This document shows positions 1 to 9,202 of a stretch of DNA of 64,000 nucleotides, one piece after another. The stretch spans positions 1,612,001 through 1,676,000 of the forward strand of contig LVZA01000001.1 of assembly GCA_023101505.1 (NCBI GenBank). The letters run 5' to 3'. The position numbers and the translations under genes were made by a program. Position 1 is the first letter of the stretch, and each line of letters begins with the position of its first letter. The stretch is from Pasteurellaceae bacterium Pebbles2. Its GTDB lineage: Bacteria > Pseudomonadota > Gammaproteobacteria > Enterobacterales > Pasteurellaceae. Under the pieces are notes generated by a model. That model did not search any database, was not told the DNA's origin, and saw only the letters and a list, made by a program, of their open reading frames with translations.

Positions 1-608
1 CTTCACGTTTTATAAAACGTACGATGGATATATTTGGTTCAATAGCCATTATTATTGCCTTGTTTCCACTATTAGCCTATTTATATTTTTCAGTTAAAAA
101 AGACGGTGGCAATGCAATTTACGGACATCCAAGAATTGGTCGCAATGGTAAAACCTTTAATTGTTTAAAATTCCGTTCAATGGTGGTTAATTCCAAAGAA
201 GTGTTGGAAGATTTATTAGCGAATGATCCTGAGGCCAAAGCGGAATGGGAAAAAGATTTTAAACTCAAAAATGATCCACGCATTACTAAAATTGGTCATT
301 TTATTCGCAAAACAAGTTTAGATGAATTACCACAATTATTTAACGTGCTAAAAGGCGAGATGAGCTTAGTTGGTCCACGCCCGATTGTTCAAGAAGAATT
401 AGAACGATATGAAGAAGATGTTGACTATTATTTAATGGCAAAACCAGGTATGACAGGTCTTTGGCAAGTTAGTGGTCGTAATGATGTTGATTACGAAACT
501 CGAGTTTATTTCGACTCTTGGTATGTCAAAAACTGGTCGCTTTGGAATGATATTGCGATTTTGTTTAAAACAATTAATGTTGTGTTAAACAGAGATGGTG
601 CATATTAA
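1..608 (+). CDS. Undecaprenyl-phosphate sugar phosphotransferase, WbaP/RfbP-like (5' end outside window)
   Basis: Transfers a sugar-1-phosphate (galactose or similar) from a UDP-sugar to undecaprenyl phosphate at the inner membrane, the first step of capsule, LPS or exopolysaccharide repeat-unit assembly. The frame is open from the first bases (…SRFIKRT before the first Met at 24), so the gene continues upstream and Met24 is not its start. The visible part holds a hydrophobic hairpin helix (about residues 3-25 from that Met), then the bacterial sugar-transferase domain with KFRSM, the [21 protein letters not shown]-type stretch, [10 protein letters not shown] and a C-terminus ending NRDGAY. 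The long WbaP-type form, with four N-terminal membrane helices, is likely but unseen. Its stop overlaps the rfbB start (TAATG), so the two are translationally coupled. The exact sugar cannot be read from the sequence. Confidence 0.9.
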   Translation, partial: SRFIKRTMDIFGSIAIIIALFPLLAYLYFSVKKDGGNAIYGHPRIGRNGKTFNCLKFRSMVVNSKEVLEDLLANDPEAKAEWEKDFKLKNDPRITKIGHFIRKTSLDELPQLFNVLKGEMSLVGPRPIVQEELERYEEDVDYYLMAKPGMTGLWQVSGRNDVDYETRVYFDSWYVKNWSLWNDIAILFKTINVVLNRDGAY

Positions 609-1657
609 TGAAAATCCTCATCACAGGCGGAGCGGGTTTCATCGGCTCTGCCCTTATTCGCCACATTATTAACAACACTCAAGATTATGTAGTTAATGTT
701 GATAAGTTGACTTATGCGGGGAATTTAGCGTCATTAACTACGGTGGCTAACAATCCTCGTTATACTTTTGAGCAAGTTGATATTTGTGATCAGCTGCGAA
801 TACGAGAAATTTTTGATAAATATCAGCCAGATGCTGTGATACATCTAGCAGCAGAAAGCCACGTAGATCGATCTATTCATCGTGCCGAGGAGTTTATTCA
901 AACGAATATTGTCGGGACATATCGCTTACTTGAAGTGGCTCGGGGCTATTGGTATCGTCTTGATCAGGTAAAAAGTGCGGTGAAAAAATCGCAATTTCGT
1001 TTTATTAATGTGTCAACCGATGAAGTTTATGGCGATTTAGCAGCTTGTGAACCACCGTTTACAGAGCAATCCCCCTATGCTCCGAGCAGTCCATATTCAG
1101 CATCAAAAGCGGCTGGCGATCATCTAGTTCGAGCTTGGTTGCGTACTTATCATTTACCTACCATCATCACCAACTGTTCAAATAATTATGGAGCTTATCA
1201 GTATCCAGAAAAGTTAATTCCACTAATGATTTTAAACGCATTGCAAGGGAAAAAACTGCCGATTTATGGCGATGGTTTACAAATTCGTGATTGGTTATTT
1301 GTCGAAGATCACGCACGTGCTTTATATCAGGTGCTAACTAAAGGGAAAATCGGTGAAACCTATAATATTGGTGGGAATAATGAGAAAACCAATATTGAAA
1401 TTGTGTATGCCATCTGTGATCTTTTAGAAGAACTTGTGCCAAACAAACCAAATAATATTAAAAACTACCGAGATCTCATTACTCACGTTGAAGATAGAGC
1501 GGGGCACGATAAACGTTATGCGATTAACGCTACAAAAATCACCAACTCTTTAGGCTGGCAGCCACAAGAGGATTTTGACAGCGGATTAAGAAAAACGGTT
1601 GAGTGGTATTTGGCAAATCCACAATGGTGGAAAAAAATACTGGAAAAGCAGAAATAG
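608..1657 (+). CDS. rfbB: dTDP-glucose 4,6-dehydratase
   Basis: Converts dTDP-glucose to dTDP-4-keto-6-deoxyglucose with bound NAD+, the entry to rhamnose and other deoxysugars of surface polysaccharides. The 349-residue protein is an extended SDR enzyme: NAD-binding GGAGFIG at residues 7-13, a [10 protein letters not shown] motif near 80-90, catalytic Thr-Asp-Glu at about 137-139 (STDEVYG) and the YSASK pair Tyr163/Lys167. Length matches the family (about 340-360). It overlaps the preceding sugar transferase by one base, so both belong to one polysaccharide operon. rfbA, rfbC and rfbD are not in the window. It carries one USS (973-981) that reads Ser-Ala-Val. Confidence 0.95.
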   Translation: MKILITGGAGFIGSALIRHIINNTQDYVVNVDKLTYAGNLASLTTVANNPRYTFEQVDICDQLRIREIFDKYQPDAVIHLAAESHVDRSIHRAEEFIQTNIVGTYRLLEVARGYWYRLDQVKSAVKKSQFRFINVSTDEVYGDLAACEPPFTEQSPYAPSSPYSASKAAGDHLVRAWLRTYHLPTIITNCSNNYGAYQYPEKLIPLMILNALQGKKLPIYGDGLQIRDWLFVEDHARALYQVLTKGKIGETYNIGGNNEKTNIEIVYAICDLLEELVPNKPNNIKNYRDLITHVEDRAGHDKRYAINATKITNSLGWQPQEDFDSGLRKTVEWYLANPQWWKKILEKQK

Positions 1658-1699
1658 CATTTTGTTAAAAATTTGTTGGGACACTATTCCCAATCCCCC

Positions 1700-1737
1700 A
1701 AAAAAACTGGTATATTGCTTATATCAGTTTTTTGTTT
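1700..1737. terminator. A/T-flanked hairpin, probably bidirectional terminator after rfbB
   Basis: AAAAAACTG at 1701-1709 pairs with CAGTTTTTT at 1725-1733, extended by TATAT/ATAT inside the stem, and is followed by more T. It ends about 14 bases before the pepB start, so the pepB ribosome site (AGGA near 1740) lies directly behind it. A -10-like TATATT (1711-1716) sits in the loop region, so pepB transcription may begin inside the structure. Confidence 0.55.
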
Positions 1738-1750
1738 TTAGGAACAGAGT

Positions 1751-3052
1751 ATGCAAGTTGTTCTTTCTTTACAAGCTCCATCAGACCTTTGGGGTGAGAA
1801 TTCATTTTTAACGTTTCAACAAGATCAAGCGGTTGTCCATTGTGCAAAAAAATCGGGTATTTTTGACCGCACTTTGGTGCAAAAAGCAGCTCGCAAATTG
1901 CGTGGGTTGGGCATTAAATCGGTTGAGTTAGTCGGAAGCCTTTGGAATGCTGAGAACTGTTGGGCGTTTTATCAAGGATTTTATACTGCCAAGCAAGATT
2001 TTACAGTAGAGTTTCCTGAATTAGATGAGATTGAAACAGAAATCTTGCTTAATCGCATTGAATGTGGTGATTTTGTTCGAGAAATCATTAACTTACCTGC
2101 CGATGTTTTAACCCCTGAAGCCTTAGCAAATCGAGCTGTTCAATTTATCGAAAAACAAGCCGCTGGTTGGGAAGATGGCGTGTTAAGCTACCAAATTATC
2201 AAAGGAAAATCCCTGCAAGATCAAGGTTATCAAGGTATTTGGACGGTGGGCAAAGGCTCGGTTAATCCGCCTGCGTTGTTGCAACTCGATTTTAATCCCA
2301 CAGGTGATGAAAATGCCCCAGTATTAGCCTGTTTAGTCGGTAAAGGCATCACCTTTGACACGGGCGGTTACAGTCTAAAACCAAGTAATAGTATGGACAG
2401 TATGAAGTCCGATATGGGCGGTGCTGCCTTATTGATTGGAGCGTTGGGGGCAGCGATTTCGCAAGGTTTAACGGCTCGAGTGAAATTATATTTGTGCTGT
2501 GCTGAAAATATGGTGAGCAGCCAAGCGTTCAAATTGGGCGATGTAATTACTTATCGCAATGGTGTAACCGTGGAAGTGATGAATACCGATGCCGAGGGGC
2601 GTTTGGTGTTGGCTGACGGTTTGATTGATGCGGTGGCTCAAAAACCGCAATTTATTATTGATGCAGCGACCCTAACAGGAGCGGCAAAAGTGGCGGTGGG
2701 CAACGATTACCATTCAGTGCTTTCGATGGACGATCAACTTGTGGCGGATTTATTTACCGCCGCTCAAAATGAGCACGAACCGTTTTGGCGTTTGCCTTTT
2801 GATGAATTACATCGTGGTCAAATTTCGTCGAGTTTTGCTGATATTTCAAATACAGGATCAGTTGCCGTCAGTGCTGGAGCAAGCACGGCGACCGCATTTT
2901 TATCTTATTTTGTCGAAAATTATCAGCAAAATTGGCTACATATTGATTGCTCAGCCACTTACCGCAAATCGCCAAACGAGCTGTGGGCGACAGGAGCGAC
3001 TGGGCTTGGCGTGCAAACGTTGGCAAATTTCTTACTAAATAAAAACACATAA
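1751..3052 (+). CDS. pepB: Peptidase B (M17 aminopeptidase)
   Basis: Cytoplasmic two-metal aminopeptidase of the leucyl aminopeptidase family that removes N-terminal residues from peptides. The 433 residues match short-form PepB (E. coli about 427) rather than PepA (about 500). The C-terminal catalytic domain shows [24 protein letters not shown] and the signature [14 protein letters not shown], which holds metal ligands and the catalytic Arg. The N-terminal domain is compact. It stands between the rfbB terminator and ndk, which starts only 13 bases after the pepB stop, so ndk is probably co-transcribed. A USS at 1866-1874 lies in the N-terminal coding region. Confidence 0.93.
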   Translation: MQVVLSLQAPSDLWGENSFLTFQQDQAVVHCAKKSGIFDRTLVQKAARKLRGLGIKSVELVGSLWNAENCWAFYQGFYTAKQDFTVEFPELDEIETEILLNRIECGDFVREIINLPADVLTPEALANRAVQFIEKQAAGWEDGVLSYQIIKGKSLQDQGYQGIWTVGKGSVNPPALLQLDFNPTGDENAPVLACLVGKGITFDTGGYSLKPSNSMDSMKSDMGGAALLIGALGAAISQGLTARVKLYLCCAENMVSSQAFKLGDVITYRNGVTVEVMNTDAEGRLVLADGLIDAVAQKPQFIIDAATLTGAAKVAVGNDYHSVLSMDDQLVADLFTAAQNEHEPFWRLPFDELHRGQISSSFADISNTGSVAVSAGASTATAFLSYFVENYQQNWLHIDCSATYRKSPNELWATGATGLGVQTLANFLLNKNT

Positions 3053-3065
3053 AGGAGTATAAAAT

Positions 3066-3485
3066 ATGGCATTAGAACGCACATTGTCTATCATCAAACC
3101 CGATGCTGTGGAACGCAATCTTATCGGCAAAATTTTAGCTCGATTTGAAGAGGCAGGCTTTCGCATTAAAGCGGCAAAAATGTTACATCTTAGCCAACAG
3201 CAAGCCGCTGGTTTTTATGCAGAGCATATTGGCAAAGACTTTTATGATAATTTATTGACTTATATGACATCAGCGCCTGTGGTTGTCGCAGTGTTAGAAA
3301 AAGAAAATGCCATAAAAGATTACCGCACTTTAATTGGTGTGACTAATCCAGAGCAAGCAGCGGAAGGCACGATTCGTCACGATTTCGCTGAAAGCAAAAC
3401 TCGCAATTCCGTACACGGCTCTGATAGCCCTGAAAGTGCGGTGCGAGAAATCAATTATTTTTTCGTTGAAAGTGAAATTGTATAA
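3066..3485 (+). CDS. ndk: Nucleoside diphosphate kinase
   Basis: Balances nucleoside triphosphate pools by transferring the gamma phosphate of ATP to NDPs through a phospho-histidine. The 139-residue protein is the usual length. It starts with the conserved [15 protein letters not shown] and carries the active His at residue 117 in [13 protein letters not shown] strong AAAGGAG site precedes the ATG. It follows pepB at 13 bases and is closed by a clear terminator at 3507-3534. Two USSs lie in it (3322-3330 and 3434-3442), the second coding the end of the conserved [11 protein letters not shown] stretch. Confidence 0.97.
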   Translation: MALERTLSIIKPDAVERNLIGKILARFEEAGFRIKAAKMLHLSQQQAAGFYAEHIGKDFYDNLLTYMTSAPVVVAVLEKENAIKDYRTLIGVTNPEQAAEGTIRHDFAESKTRNSVHGSDSPESAVREINYFFVESEIV

Positions 3486-3506
3486 AAAAGCCTTTTCATT
3501 ATTATC

Positions 3507-3534
3507 AGCCCTGTTAGTTCGACAGGGCTTTTTT
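3507..3534 (+). terminator. Intrinsic terminator of pepB-ndk
   Basis: AGCCCTGT (3507-3514) pairs perfectly with ACAGGGCT (3522-3529) around a 7-base loop and is followed by six T. It lies 22 bases after the ndk stop. Confidence 0.9.
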
Positions 3535-3548
3535 CTGCCTAAAAATGC

Positions 3549-3576
3549 TTGCCTTTCGCTAAAAAAAGCGTATTAT
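3549..3576 (+). promoter_or_regulatory. Probable sigma-70 promoter of metK
   Basis: TTGCCT (3549-3554) and TATTAT (3571-3576) are separated by 16 bases, between the ndk terminator and metK. A second -10-like TATACT lies at 3584-3589. No Met-box repeats or SAM riboswitch fold are evident in the short leader. Confidence 0.5.
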
Positions 3577-3614
3577 AGCCGTCTATACTTCCAAATGAGA
3601 AATTAAGGGATATT

Positions 3615-4766
3615 ATGTCAAGCTATTTATTTACTTCGGAAAGTGTGTCAGAAGGACACCCAGATAAGATTGCCGATCAGATTTCAGACGCGGTATTAGA
3701 CGAGATTTTAAAACAAGATCCAAAAGCGCGTGTGGCGTGCGAAACTTATGTAAAAACAGGTATGGCGTTAGTGGGCGGTGAAATCACCACCTCTGCTTGG
3801 GTAGATATTGAAAACTTAACTCGCCAAGTGATTTGCGATATCGGTTATGAGCATTCAGAAATGGGTTTCGATGGACATTCTTGTGCGGTGTTGAATGCGA
3901 TTGGTAAACAATCTTCAGACATTAATCAAGGCGTGGATCGTGAAAATCCATTAGACCAAGGCGCAGGCGACCAAGGCATTATGTTTGGTTATGCGACCAA
4001 CGAAACTGACGTATTGATGCCAGCGGCGATTACTTACGCGCACCGTTTAATGGAGCGTCAAGCGCAAGTGCGTAAAAATGGCACATTAGATTGGTTGCGC
4101 CCAGATGCGAAAAGCCAAGTTACGCTAAAATACGAAAACAACAAAATCGTGGGCGTTGATGCAGTGGTGCTTTCAACTCAACACGCCGACAGCGTAAGCC
4201 AAAGCGATTTAATCGACGGTGTGATGGAAGAAATCATCAAGCCAGTATTGCCAAGCGAATGGCTACAAAAAGACACCAAATATTTCATTAACCCGACTGG
4301 TCGCTTTGTGATCGGGGGGCCGATGGGCGACTGCGGTTTAACTGGTCGTAAAATCATCGTGGATACCTACGGCGGTGCAGCTCGCCACGGTGGCGGTGCG
4401 TTCTCGGGTAAAGATCCGTCAAAAGTTGACCGTTCAGCAGCGTATGCAGCACGTTATGTGGCAAAAAATATCGTGGCAGCTGGGCTTGCGGATCGTTGTG
4501 AAATCCAGCTTTCTTACGCCATCGGCGTGGCAGAGCCTACATCAATTATGGTGGAAACCTTTGGCACAGGCAAAGTGGCGAACGAATTATTGGTGAATTT
4601 AGTACGTGAATTCTTTGATTTACGTCCTTATGGCTTAATCAAAATGTTAGATTTGATTCAGCCAATTTACCGCCAAACTGCGGCTTACGGACACTTCGGT
4701 CGTGAACAATTCCCTTGGGAGAAAACTGATCGCGCTGCAGAACTTCGTGCGGCAGCAGGTTTATAA
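3615..4766 (+). CDS. metK: S-adenosylmethionine synthetase
   Basis: Makes S-adenosylmethionine, the main methyl donor, from methionine and ATP in the cytoplasm. The 383-residue protein is full length and shows the family signatures: [14 protein letters not shown] near residue 11 (catalytic His), [12 protein letters not shown] (about 116-127) and the P-loop-like [19 protein letters not shown] (about 258-276). The ATG follows AAGGGA. It has its own promoter and a terminator behind it (4812-4841), so it is a single-gene unit. Confidence 0.97.
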   Translation: MSSYLFTSESVSEGHPDKIADQISDAVLDEILKQDPKARVACETYVKTGMALVGGEITTSAWVDIENLTRQVICDIGYEHSEMGFDGHSCAVLNAIGKQSSDINQGVDRENPLDQGAGDQGIMFGYATNETDVLMPAAITYAHRLMERQAQVRKNGTLDWLRPDAKSQVTLKYENNKIVGVDAVVLSTQHADSVSQSDLIDGVMEEIIKPVLPSEWLQKDTKYFINPTGRFVIGGPMGDCGLTGRKIIVDTYGGAARHGGGAFSGKDPSKVDRSAAYAARYVAKNIVAAGLADRCEIQLSYAIGVAEPTSIMVETFGTGKVANELLVNLVREFFDLRPYGLIKMLDLIQPIYRQTAAYGHFGREQFPWEKTDRAAELRAAAGL

Positions 4767-4811
4767 TTCAGCGGAATGTAACCGCGGTTAAAAATCTCAC
4801 AATTTTGCAAT

Positions 4812-4841
4812 ACAAAATGGGCTTAAATGCCCATTTTTGTT
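4812..4841 (+). terminator. Intrinsic terminator of metK
   Basis: ATGGGC (4817-4822) pairs with GCCCAT (4829-4834) around a 6-base loop, lengthened by ACAAA/TTTGT, and is followed by TTTT. TATAAT at 4843-4848 directly after it is a plausible -10 for dxr. Confidence 0.8.
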
Positions 4842-4881
4842 ATATAATCCCCAAAATTAGAATAAACATTTCGGCAAGGCT

Positions 4882-6078
4882 ATGAAAACACAAAATCTCG
4901 TCATTCTTGGCTCAACAGGCTCTATCGGCACAAGCACCCTTTCTGTGATTGAAAACAACCCTGAAAAATACCGCGCTTTTGCGCTAGTGGGCGGTCGCAA
5001 TGTGGATTTAATGCTGGAACAATGCGTGAAATTTCAACCGCGCTTTGCGGCACTTGATGATGAAACCGCGACGAAAAAATTACGCGAAAAATTAACCGCG
5101 GTTGGCTCGAAAACTGAAGTGTTAAGCGGACAAAAAGCCATTTGCGAATTAGCGGCACACGATGACGCGGATCAAGTAATGGCGGCGATCGTGGGTGCAG
5201 CAGGTTTATTGCCGACGCTTTCCGCGGTGAAAGCTAGCAAGCGCGTATTGTTGGCGAATAAAGAAAGTTTGGTTACTTGTGGACAGATTTTTATTGATGC
5301 CGTACAAAAATACGGCGCACAGTTATTGCCTGTGGACAGCGAACACAACGCGATTTTCCAATCGCTTCCGCCTGAAGCACAGCAAAAAGTGGGCTTTTGT
5401 CCGTTGAGTGAATTGGGCGTAAGCAAAATTGTACTCACTGGTTCAGGCGGTCCTTTTCGCTACACCGATTTAAGCGAATTTGATGGCATTACGCCAGAGC
5501 AAGCGGTGGCGCACCCGAATTGGTCGATGGGCAAAAAAATCTCGGTGGATAGCGCGACGATGATGAACAAAGGCTTGGAATATATCGAAGCGCGCTGGTT
5601 GTTCAATGCATCGGCTGACGAAATGGAAGTGATTATTCACCCACAATCGATTATTCATTCAATGGTGCGTTATGTGGACGGCTCGGTGATTGCACAAATG
5701 GGCAATCCCGATATGCGTACGCCGATTGCGGAAACTATGGCATATCCGCACCGCACTTTTGCTGGCGTTGAGCCGTTGGATTTTTATAAATTAAATGGTT
5801 TAACGTTCCTTGAGCCTGATTTTAATCGCTACCCGAATTTGAAATTGGCGATTGATGCTTTTGCGGCTGGGCAGTATGCCACTACGGCGATGAATGCGGC
5901 GAATGAAATTGCGGTGGAAGCCTTTTTAAATCGTCAAATTAAATTTACGGAAATTGCAGAAGTAAATCAATTAGTTGTAGATAAAACACCGGCTCGCCAG
6001 ATTATGAGTATTGATGATGTGCTGGACGTTGATGCACAAGCAAGAGCATTGGCAGGCGAAATTATTAAACAAAAATAA
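4882..6078 (+). CDS. dxr: 1-deoxy-D-xylulose 5-phosphate reductoisomerase
   Basis: Second step of the MEP isoprenoid pathway: rearranges and reduces DXP to 2-C-methylerythritol 4-phosphate with NADPH and a divalent metal. The 398 residues contain the NADPH-binding [11 protein letters not shown] at about 10-20, [12 protein letters not shown] (about 122-133), the metal-binding [11 protein letters not shown] (about 151-161) and the flexible-loop region [21 protein letters not shown]. It heads a run of envelope genes in the same direction (uppS, cdsA, rseP, bamA). Isoprenoid made here becomes the lipid carrier built by UppS next door. Its codon use is GC-richer than its neighbours and it has no internal USS. 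Confidence 0.97.
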   Translation: MKTQNLVILGSTGSIGTSTLSVIENNPEKYRAFALVGGRNVDLMLEQCVKFQPRFAALDDETATKKLREKLTAVGSKTEVLSGQKAICELAAHDDADQVMAAIVGAAGLLPTLSAVKASKRVLLANKESLVTCGQIFIDAVQKYGAQLLPVDSEHNAIFQSLPPEAQQKVGFCPLSELGVSKIVLTGSGGPFRYTDLSEFDGITPEQAVAHPNWSMGKKISVDSATMMNKGLEYIEARWLFNASADEMEVIIHPQSIIHSMVRYVDGSVIAQMGNPDMRTPIAETMAYPHRTFAGVEPLDFYKLNGLTFLEPDFNRYPNLKLAIDAFAAGQYATTAMNAANEIAVEAFLNRQIKFTEIAEVNQLVVDKTPARQIMSIDDVLDVDAQARALAGEIIKQK

Positions 6079-6206
6079 TGGCAGATTTTTCACCGCACTT
6101 TTGGCTAGCTTTGGCGTAGGCTAAAAACAAAATGACATACGCCCTTGCGTGTGCTATATTCACGCCCAAATTTCAGAAGCAAAGTGCGGTTAAAATTTAC
6201 TCTAAA

Positions 6207-6923
6207 ATGAAAGAATTAGATCCTAATAATATTCCAAAACACGTTGCGATTATTATGGACGGTAATGGTCGCTGGGCGAAGCAGCAAGGCAAAATGCGCA
6301 TTTTTGGACATACCAATGGCGTAAAAGCGGTGCGTCGCTCGGTGTCTTATGCTCGTCAAATTGGCGTGCAATCGCTCACCTTATATGCGTTTAGCAGTGA
6401 AAATTGGAATAGACCGCAAGATGAAGTTTCTGCACTGATGACATTATTTATGCAAGCACTTGATTCAGAAGTGAAAAAGTTGCATAAAAATAATATCAAA
6501 CTCAAAATATTGGGCGATACATCAAAATTTAGCGAGAAATTGCAAGCGAAGATTGCTAACGCTGAAAAATTAACCGAAAATAACACCGCACTTACGCTAA
6601 ACATTGCGGCAAATTATGGCGGTTGTTGGGATATTGTTCAAGCTGCTCAACAACTTGCGCTTGATGTGAAAGCTAATTTATTGGCTGCGGAAGATATTAG
6701 CGAAGAACTTTTCCAGCAAAAATTGGTCACAAAAGAGCAAGCGCCTGTGGATTTGCTTATTCGCACTAGTGGTGAGCAACGTATCAGCAACTTCTTGTTG
6801 TGGCAAATCGCCTATGCTGAATTATATTTTTCTGATGTATTGTGGCCTGATTTTAATGAACAAGAATTCAATCACGCCGTTTGGGCATATCAACAACGTG
6901 AACGCCGCTTTGGTGCGTCCTAA
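6207..6923 (+). CDS. uppS: Undecaprenyl diphosphate synthase (cis-prenyltransferase)
   Basis: Adds eight isopentenyl units in cis to farnesyl diphosphate, giving the C55 carrier used for peptidoglycan, O-antigen and capsule. The 238-residue protein shows [11 protein letters not shown] (Asp binds Mg-diphosphate), [11 protein letters not shown] and the C-terminal [15 protein letters not shown] with LYF and WPDF. The frame is open back to an ATG at 6132, but that extension is not family-like, contains a USS (6182-6190) and would add 25 residues, so I start at the ATG at 6207 ([14 protein letters not shown]). It lies between dxr and cdsA, the usual envelope order. Confidence 0.95.
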   Translation: MKELDPNNIPKHVAIIMDGNGRWAKQQGKMRIFGHTNGVKAVRRSVSYARQIGVQSLTLYAFSSENWNRPQDEVSALMTLFMQALDSEVKKLHKNNIKLKILGDTSKFSEKLQAKIANAEKLTENNTALTLNIAANYGGCWDIVQAAQQLALDVKANLLAAEDISEELFQQKLVTKEQAPVDLLIRTSGEQRISNFLLWQIAYAELYFSDVLWPDFNEQEFNHAVWAYQQRERRFGAS

Positions 6924-6946
6924 GCATTTTATAAAAGGAGAAACTT

Positions 6947-7810
6947 TTGCTTAAAGAACGAATTTTGTCCGCTATTCTAATGATCGCCATTGTTTGTGCG
7001 GTATTATTTTTATTTTCCCCTTTTTATTTTGCACTTGCCCTCGCTGTCGTGGCTATCCTTGGTGTGTGGGAATGGACACAATTTCCCCGCTTAAAACCTG
7101 TTTGGCGTTTTGTGGTAACCGCAATTTCAGCCGCATTTTTATTTCTATGGATTTTCAGCCAAGCGAATTATTTAAACGCAGGTCGTGTGTTTGAGGGTTA
7201 TGCTGAACCGTTATTATTAGCTGGCGTAATTTGGTGGCTGGTGGCGTTAGGCTTTGTGGTGAGTTATCCAAAATCTGCCATAACTTGGGGCAAGTCATTA
7301 ATTTTGCAAATTATTTTTGCTTTTGTTACTTTAGTACCTTTCTTGATTGCCGTGGTTGCTCTGCGTTTAGAAAATTACAATGTAGATAGTTTACACGGCG
7401 TGCAATTATTGCTTTATGTGTTTATTTTAGTTTGGGCGGCGGACAGCGGTGCGTATTTCGCTGGGCGTAAATTCGGCAAGCATAAACTTGCACCAAGCGT
7501 TTCCCCAGGGAAAACGTGGCAAGGCGTGATTGGTGGCGTATTAACGTCGGCAATCTTAGCAGCAATTTTTATTTCTGCGCTGGGCGATAATTTATTTTTA
7601 CACGGAAATCTCGTTTCTTTAACCGCACTTTCTGTCGCAACAGTAGCGATTTCAGTGTTAGGTGATTTAACCGAAAGTATGTTTAAGCGTGAAAGTGGCA
7701 TTAAAGACAGCAGCAATTTAATCCCTGGCCACGGCGGTATTTTAGACCGCATCGACAGCCTAACCGCGGCGACACCGTTCTTTGCATATTTCTATTTCTT
7801 TTGGTTGTAA
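6947..7810 (+). CDS. cdsA: Phosphatidate cytidylyltransferase (CDP-diglyceride synthase)
   Basis: Inner-membrane enzyme making CDP-diacylglycerol from CTP and phosphatidic acid, the branch point for all phospholipids. The 287-residue protein has about eight hydrophobic segments and the family signature near the C-terminus, SMFKRESGIKDSS followed by PGHGGILDRIDS. The start is a TTG at 6947, chosen because an AAAGGAG site (6934-6940) stands seven bases before it and no ATG fits. It starts 23 bases after uppS and ends 9 bases before rseP, so these are co-transcribed. Confidence 0.95.
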   Translation: MLKERILSAILMIAIVCAVLFLFSPFYFALALAVVAILGVWEWTQFPRLKPVWRFVVTAISAAFLFLWIFSQANYLNAGRVFEGYAEPLLLAGVIWWLVALGFVVSYPKSAITWGKSLILQIIFAFVTLVPFLIAVVALRLENYNVDSLHGVQLLLYVFILVWAADSGAYFAGRKFGKHKLAPSVSPGKTWQGVIGGVLTSAILAAIFISALGDNLFLHGNLVSLTALSVATVAISVLGDLTESMFKRESGIKDSSNLIPGHGGILDRIDSLTAATPFFAYFYFFWL

Positions 7811-7819
7811 GGTTTTGTG

Positions 7820-9148
7820 ATGTCTTTTTTGTGGTCGCTTGTTTCTTTTATTATCGTCATTGGCGTGTTGGTGTCGGTACACGAATATGGACACTTCTGG
7901 GCTGCTCGAAAGTGCGGTATAAAAGTGCATCGTTTTTCCATTGGCTTTGGCAAAGTGCTGTGGTCGAGAAAAGATAAACACGGCACAGAATTTGCGCTTT
8001 CTGCCATTCCACTCGGTGGCTATGTCAAAATGCTTGATGAGCGCAATGAAGACGTGCCAGAGCATTTAAAACCACAATCTTTTAATAGCAAAACTGTTTT
8101 GCAACGTGCTTTTGTTATTGTGGCAGGGCCGTTAGCGAATTTTATTTTTGCGATTGTAGCATATTGGGTTGTGTTTGGCGTGGGTATTCCTAGTGTCAAA
8201 CCAGTGATTGAACAAGTGAAACCCAACAGCATTGCCGCACAAGCACAAATTGCGCCGAATAGCCAAATTTTAGCCATTGATGGCACGGAAACCGCTGATT
8301 GGGAAACCATCAATATGTTGTTGGCGACCAAATTGGGCAATGAACAGATTCACTTGACTGTTACCCCATTTGGTGAAGAACGCCCACAAGAAAAAGTATT
8401 AAATGTGGCGAATTGGTCGTTTGATCCTGATAAAGAAAGTGCTTTTTCGGCATTAGGTATTCAGCCTGTTCGTGGCAAAGTTGAAATGACGGTGTCAAAA
8501 GTAGTGGAAAATTCGCCAGCAGAGAAAGCGGGAATTTTGGTCGGCGATGAAATTTACACTGCAGATAATCAAGCCTTTTATTGGCAAGATTTTGTGGCAC
8601 AAGTGCAGCAAGGAAATCCGCTTAAATTAAAAATTCATCGTCAGGGCGAGATCTTGGATTTTAACTTAGCACCTGAATTACAAGATGGGCGTTATGTTGT
8701 TGGTATTTCTCCTACATTCAAACCCTTAGCTGAACAGTATCGCACAGAATTAAAATATGATATGCTTGACGCCTTATGGAAAGGTGTCGAGAAAACCGCA
8801 CAACTTTCTTGGTTGACGATTAAAGTCATCGGCAAATTATTCACTGGAGATTTGTCGCTAAATAATCTTAGCGGTCCAATTTCAATCGCACAGGGTGCGG
8901 GTGTTTCGTCGCAAATCGGCTTGGTGTATTATTTGAGTTTTATGGCATTAATTAGTGTCAACCTAGGTATTATGAATTTATTTCCGTTGCCAGTATTAGA
9001 CGGTGGACATCTCGTCTTTTTGGCAGCGGAAGGAATTAAGGGCAAACCTGTTTCAGAACGTGTGCAAGAGATTTGCTATCGTGTCGGTGCAGCATTATTG
9101 TTGACACTCACGGTGTTTGCTTTATTTAACGATTTTTTACGTTTATAA
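7820..9148 (+). CDS. rseP: Site-2 protease RseP (intramembrane zinc metalloprotease)
   Basis: Cleaves membrane-bound substrates such as anti-sigma-E factor RseA after a first periplasmic cut, releasing the envelope stress response. The 442-residue protein has the zinc-binding HEYGH at residues 21-25 in the first membrane helix, two PDZ regions in the middle and the third metal ligand in NLFPLPVLDGGHL near residue 390. A GTG directly before the ATG (7817) could also be used. I chose the ATG because MSFLWSL matches the family start. The position between cdsA and bamA is conserved in gamma-proteobacteria. rseA and rpoE are not in the window. Confidence 0.95.
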   Translation: MSFLWSLVSFIIVIGVLVSVHEYGHFWAARKCGIKVHRFSIGFGKVLWSRKDKHGTEFALSAIPLGGYVKMLDERNEDVPEHLKPQSFNSKTVLQRAFVIVAGPLANFIFAIVAYWVVFGVGIPSVKPVIEQVKPNSIAAQAQIAPNSQILAIDGTETADWETINMLLATKLGNEQIHLTVTPFGEERPQEKVLNVANWSFDPDKESAFSALGIQPVRGKVEMTVSKVVENSPAEKAGILVGDEIYTADNQAFYWQDFVAQVQQGNPLKLKIHRQGEILDFNLAPELQDGRYVVGISPTFKPLAEQYRTELKYDMLDALWKGVEKTAQLSWLTIKVIGKLFTGDLSLNNLSGPISIAQGAGVSSQIGLVYYLSFMALISVNLGIMNLFPLPVLDGGHLVFLAAEGIKGKPVSERVQEICYRVGAALLLTLTVFALFNDFLRL

Positions 9149-9202
9149 CGTAAAAACGCATTAAAATTTAACCGCACTTTAATTTAATAAGGTCATTGTA
9201 AA

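Noticed and set aside
3541-3614. SAM riboswitch before metK
   Set aside because: The leader is too short and shows no SAM-I, SAM-II or Met-box pattern.
6132-6206. N-terminal extension of uppS from the ATG at 6132
   Set aside because: It contains a USS, has no ribosome site and gives 25 residues not found in the family; the ATG at 6207 fits the known length.
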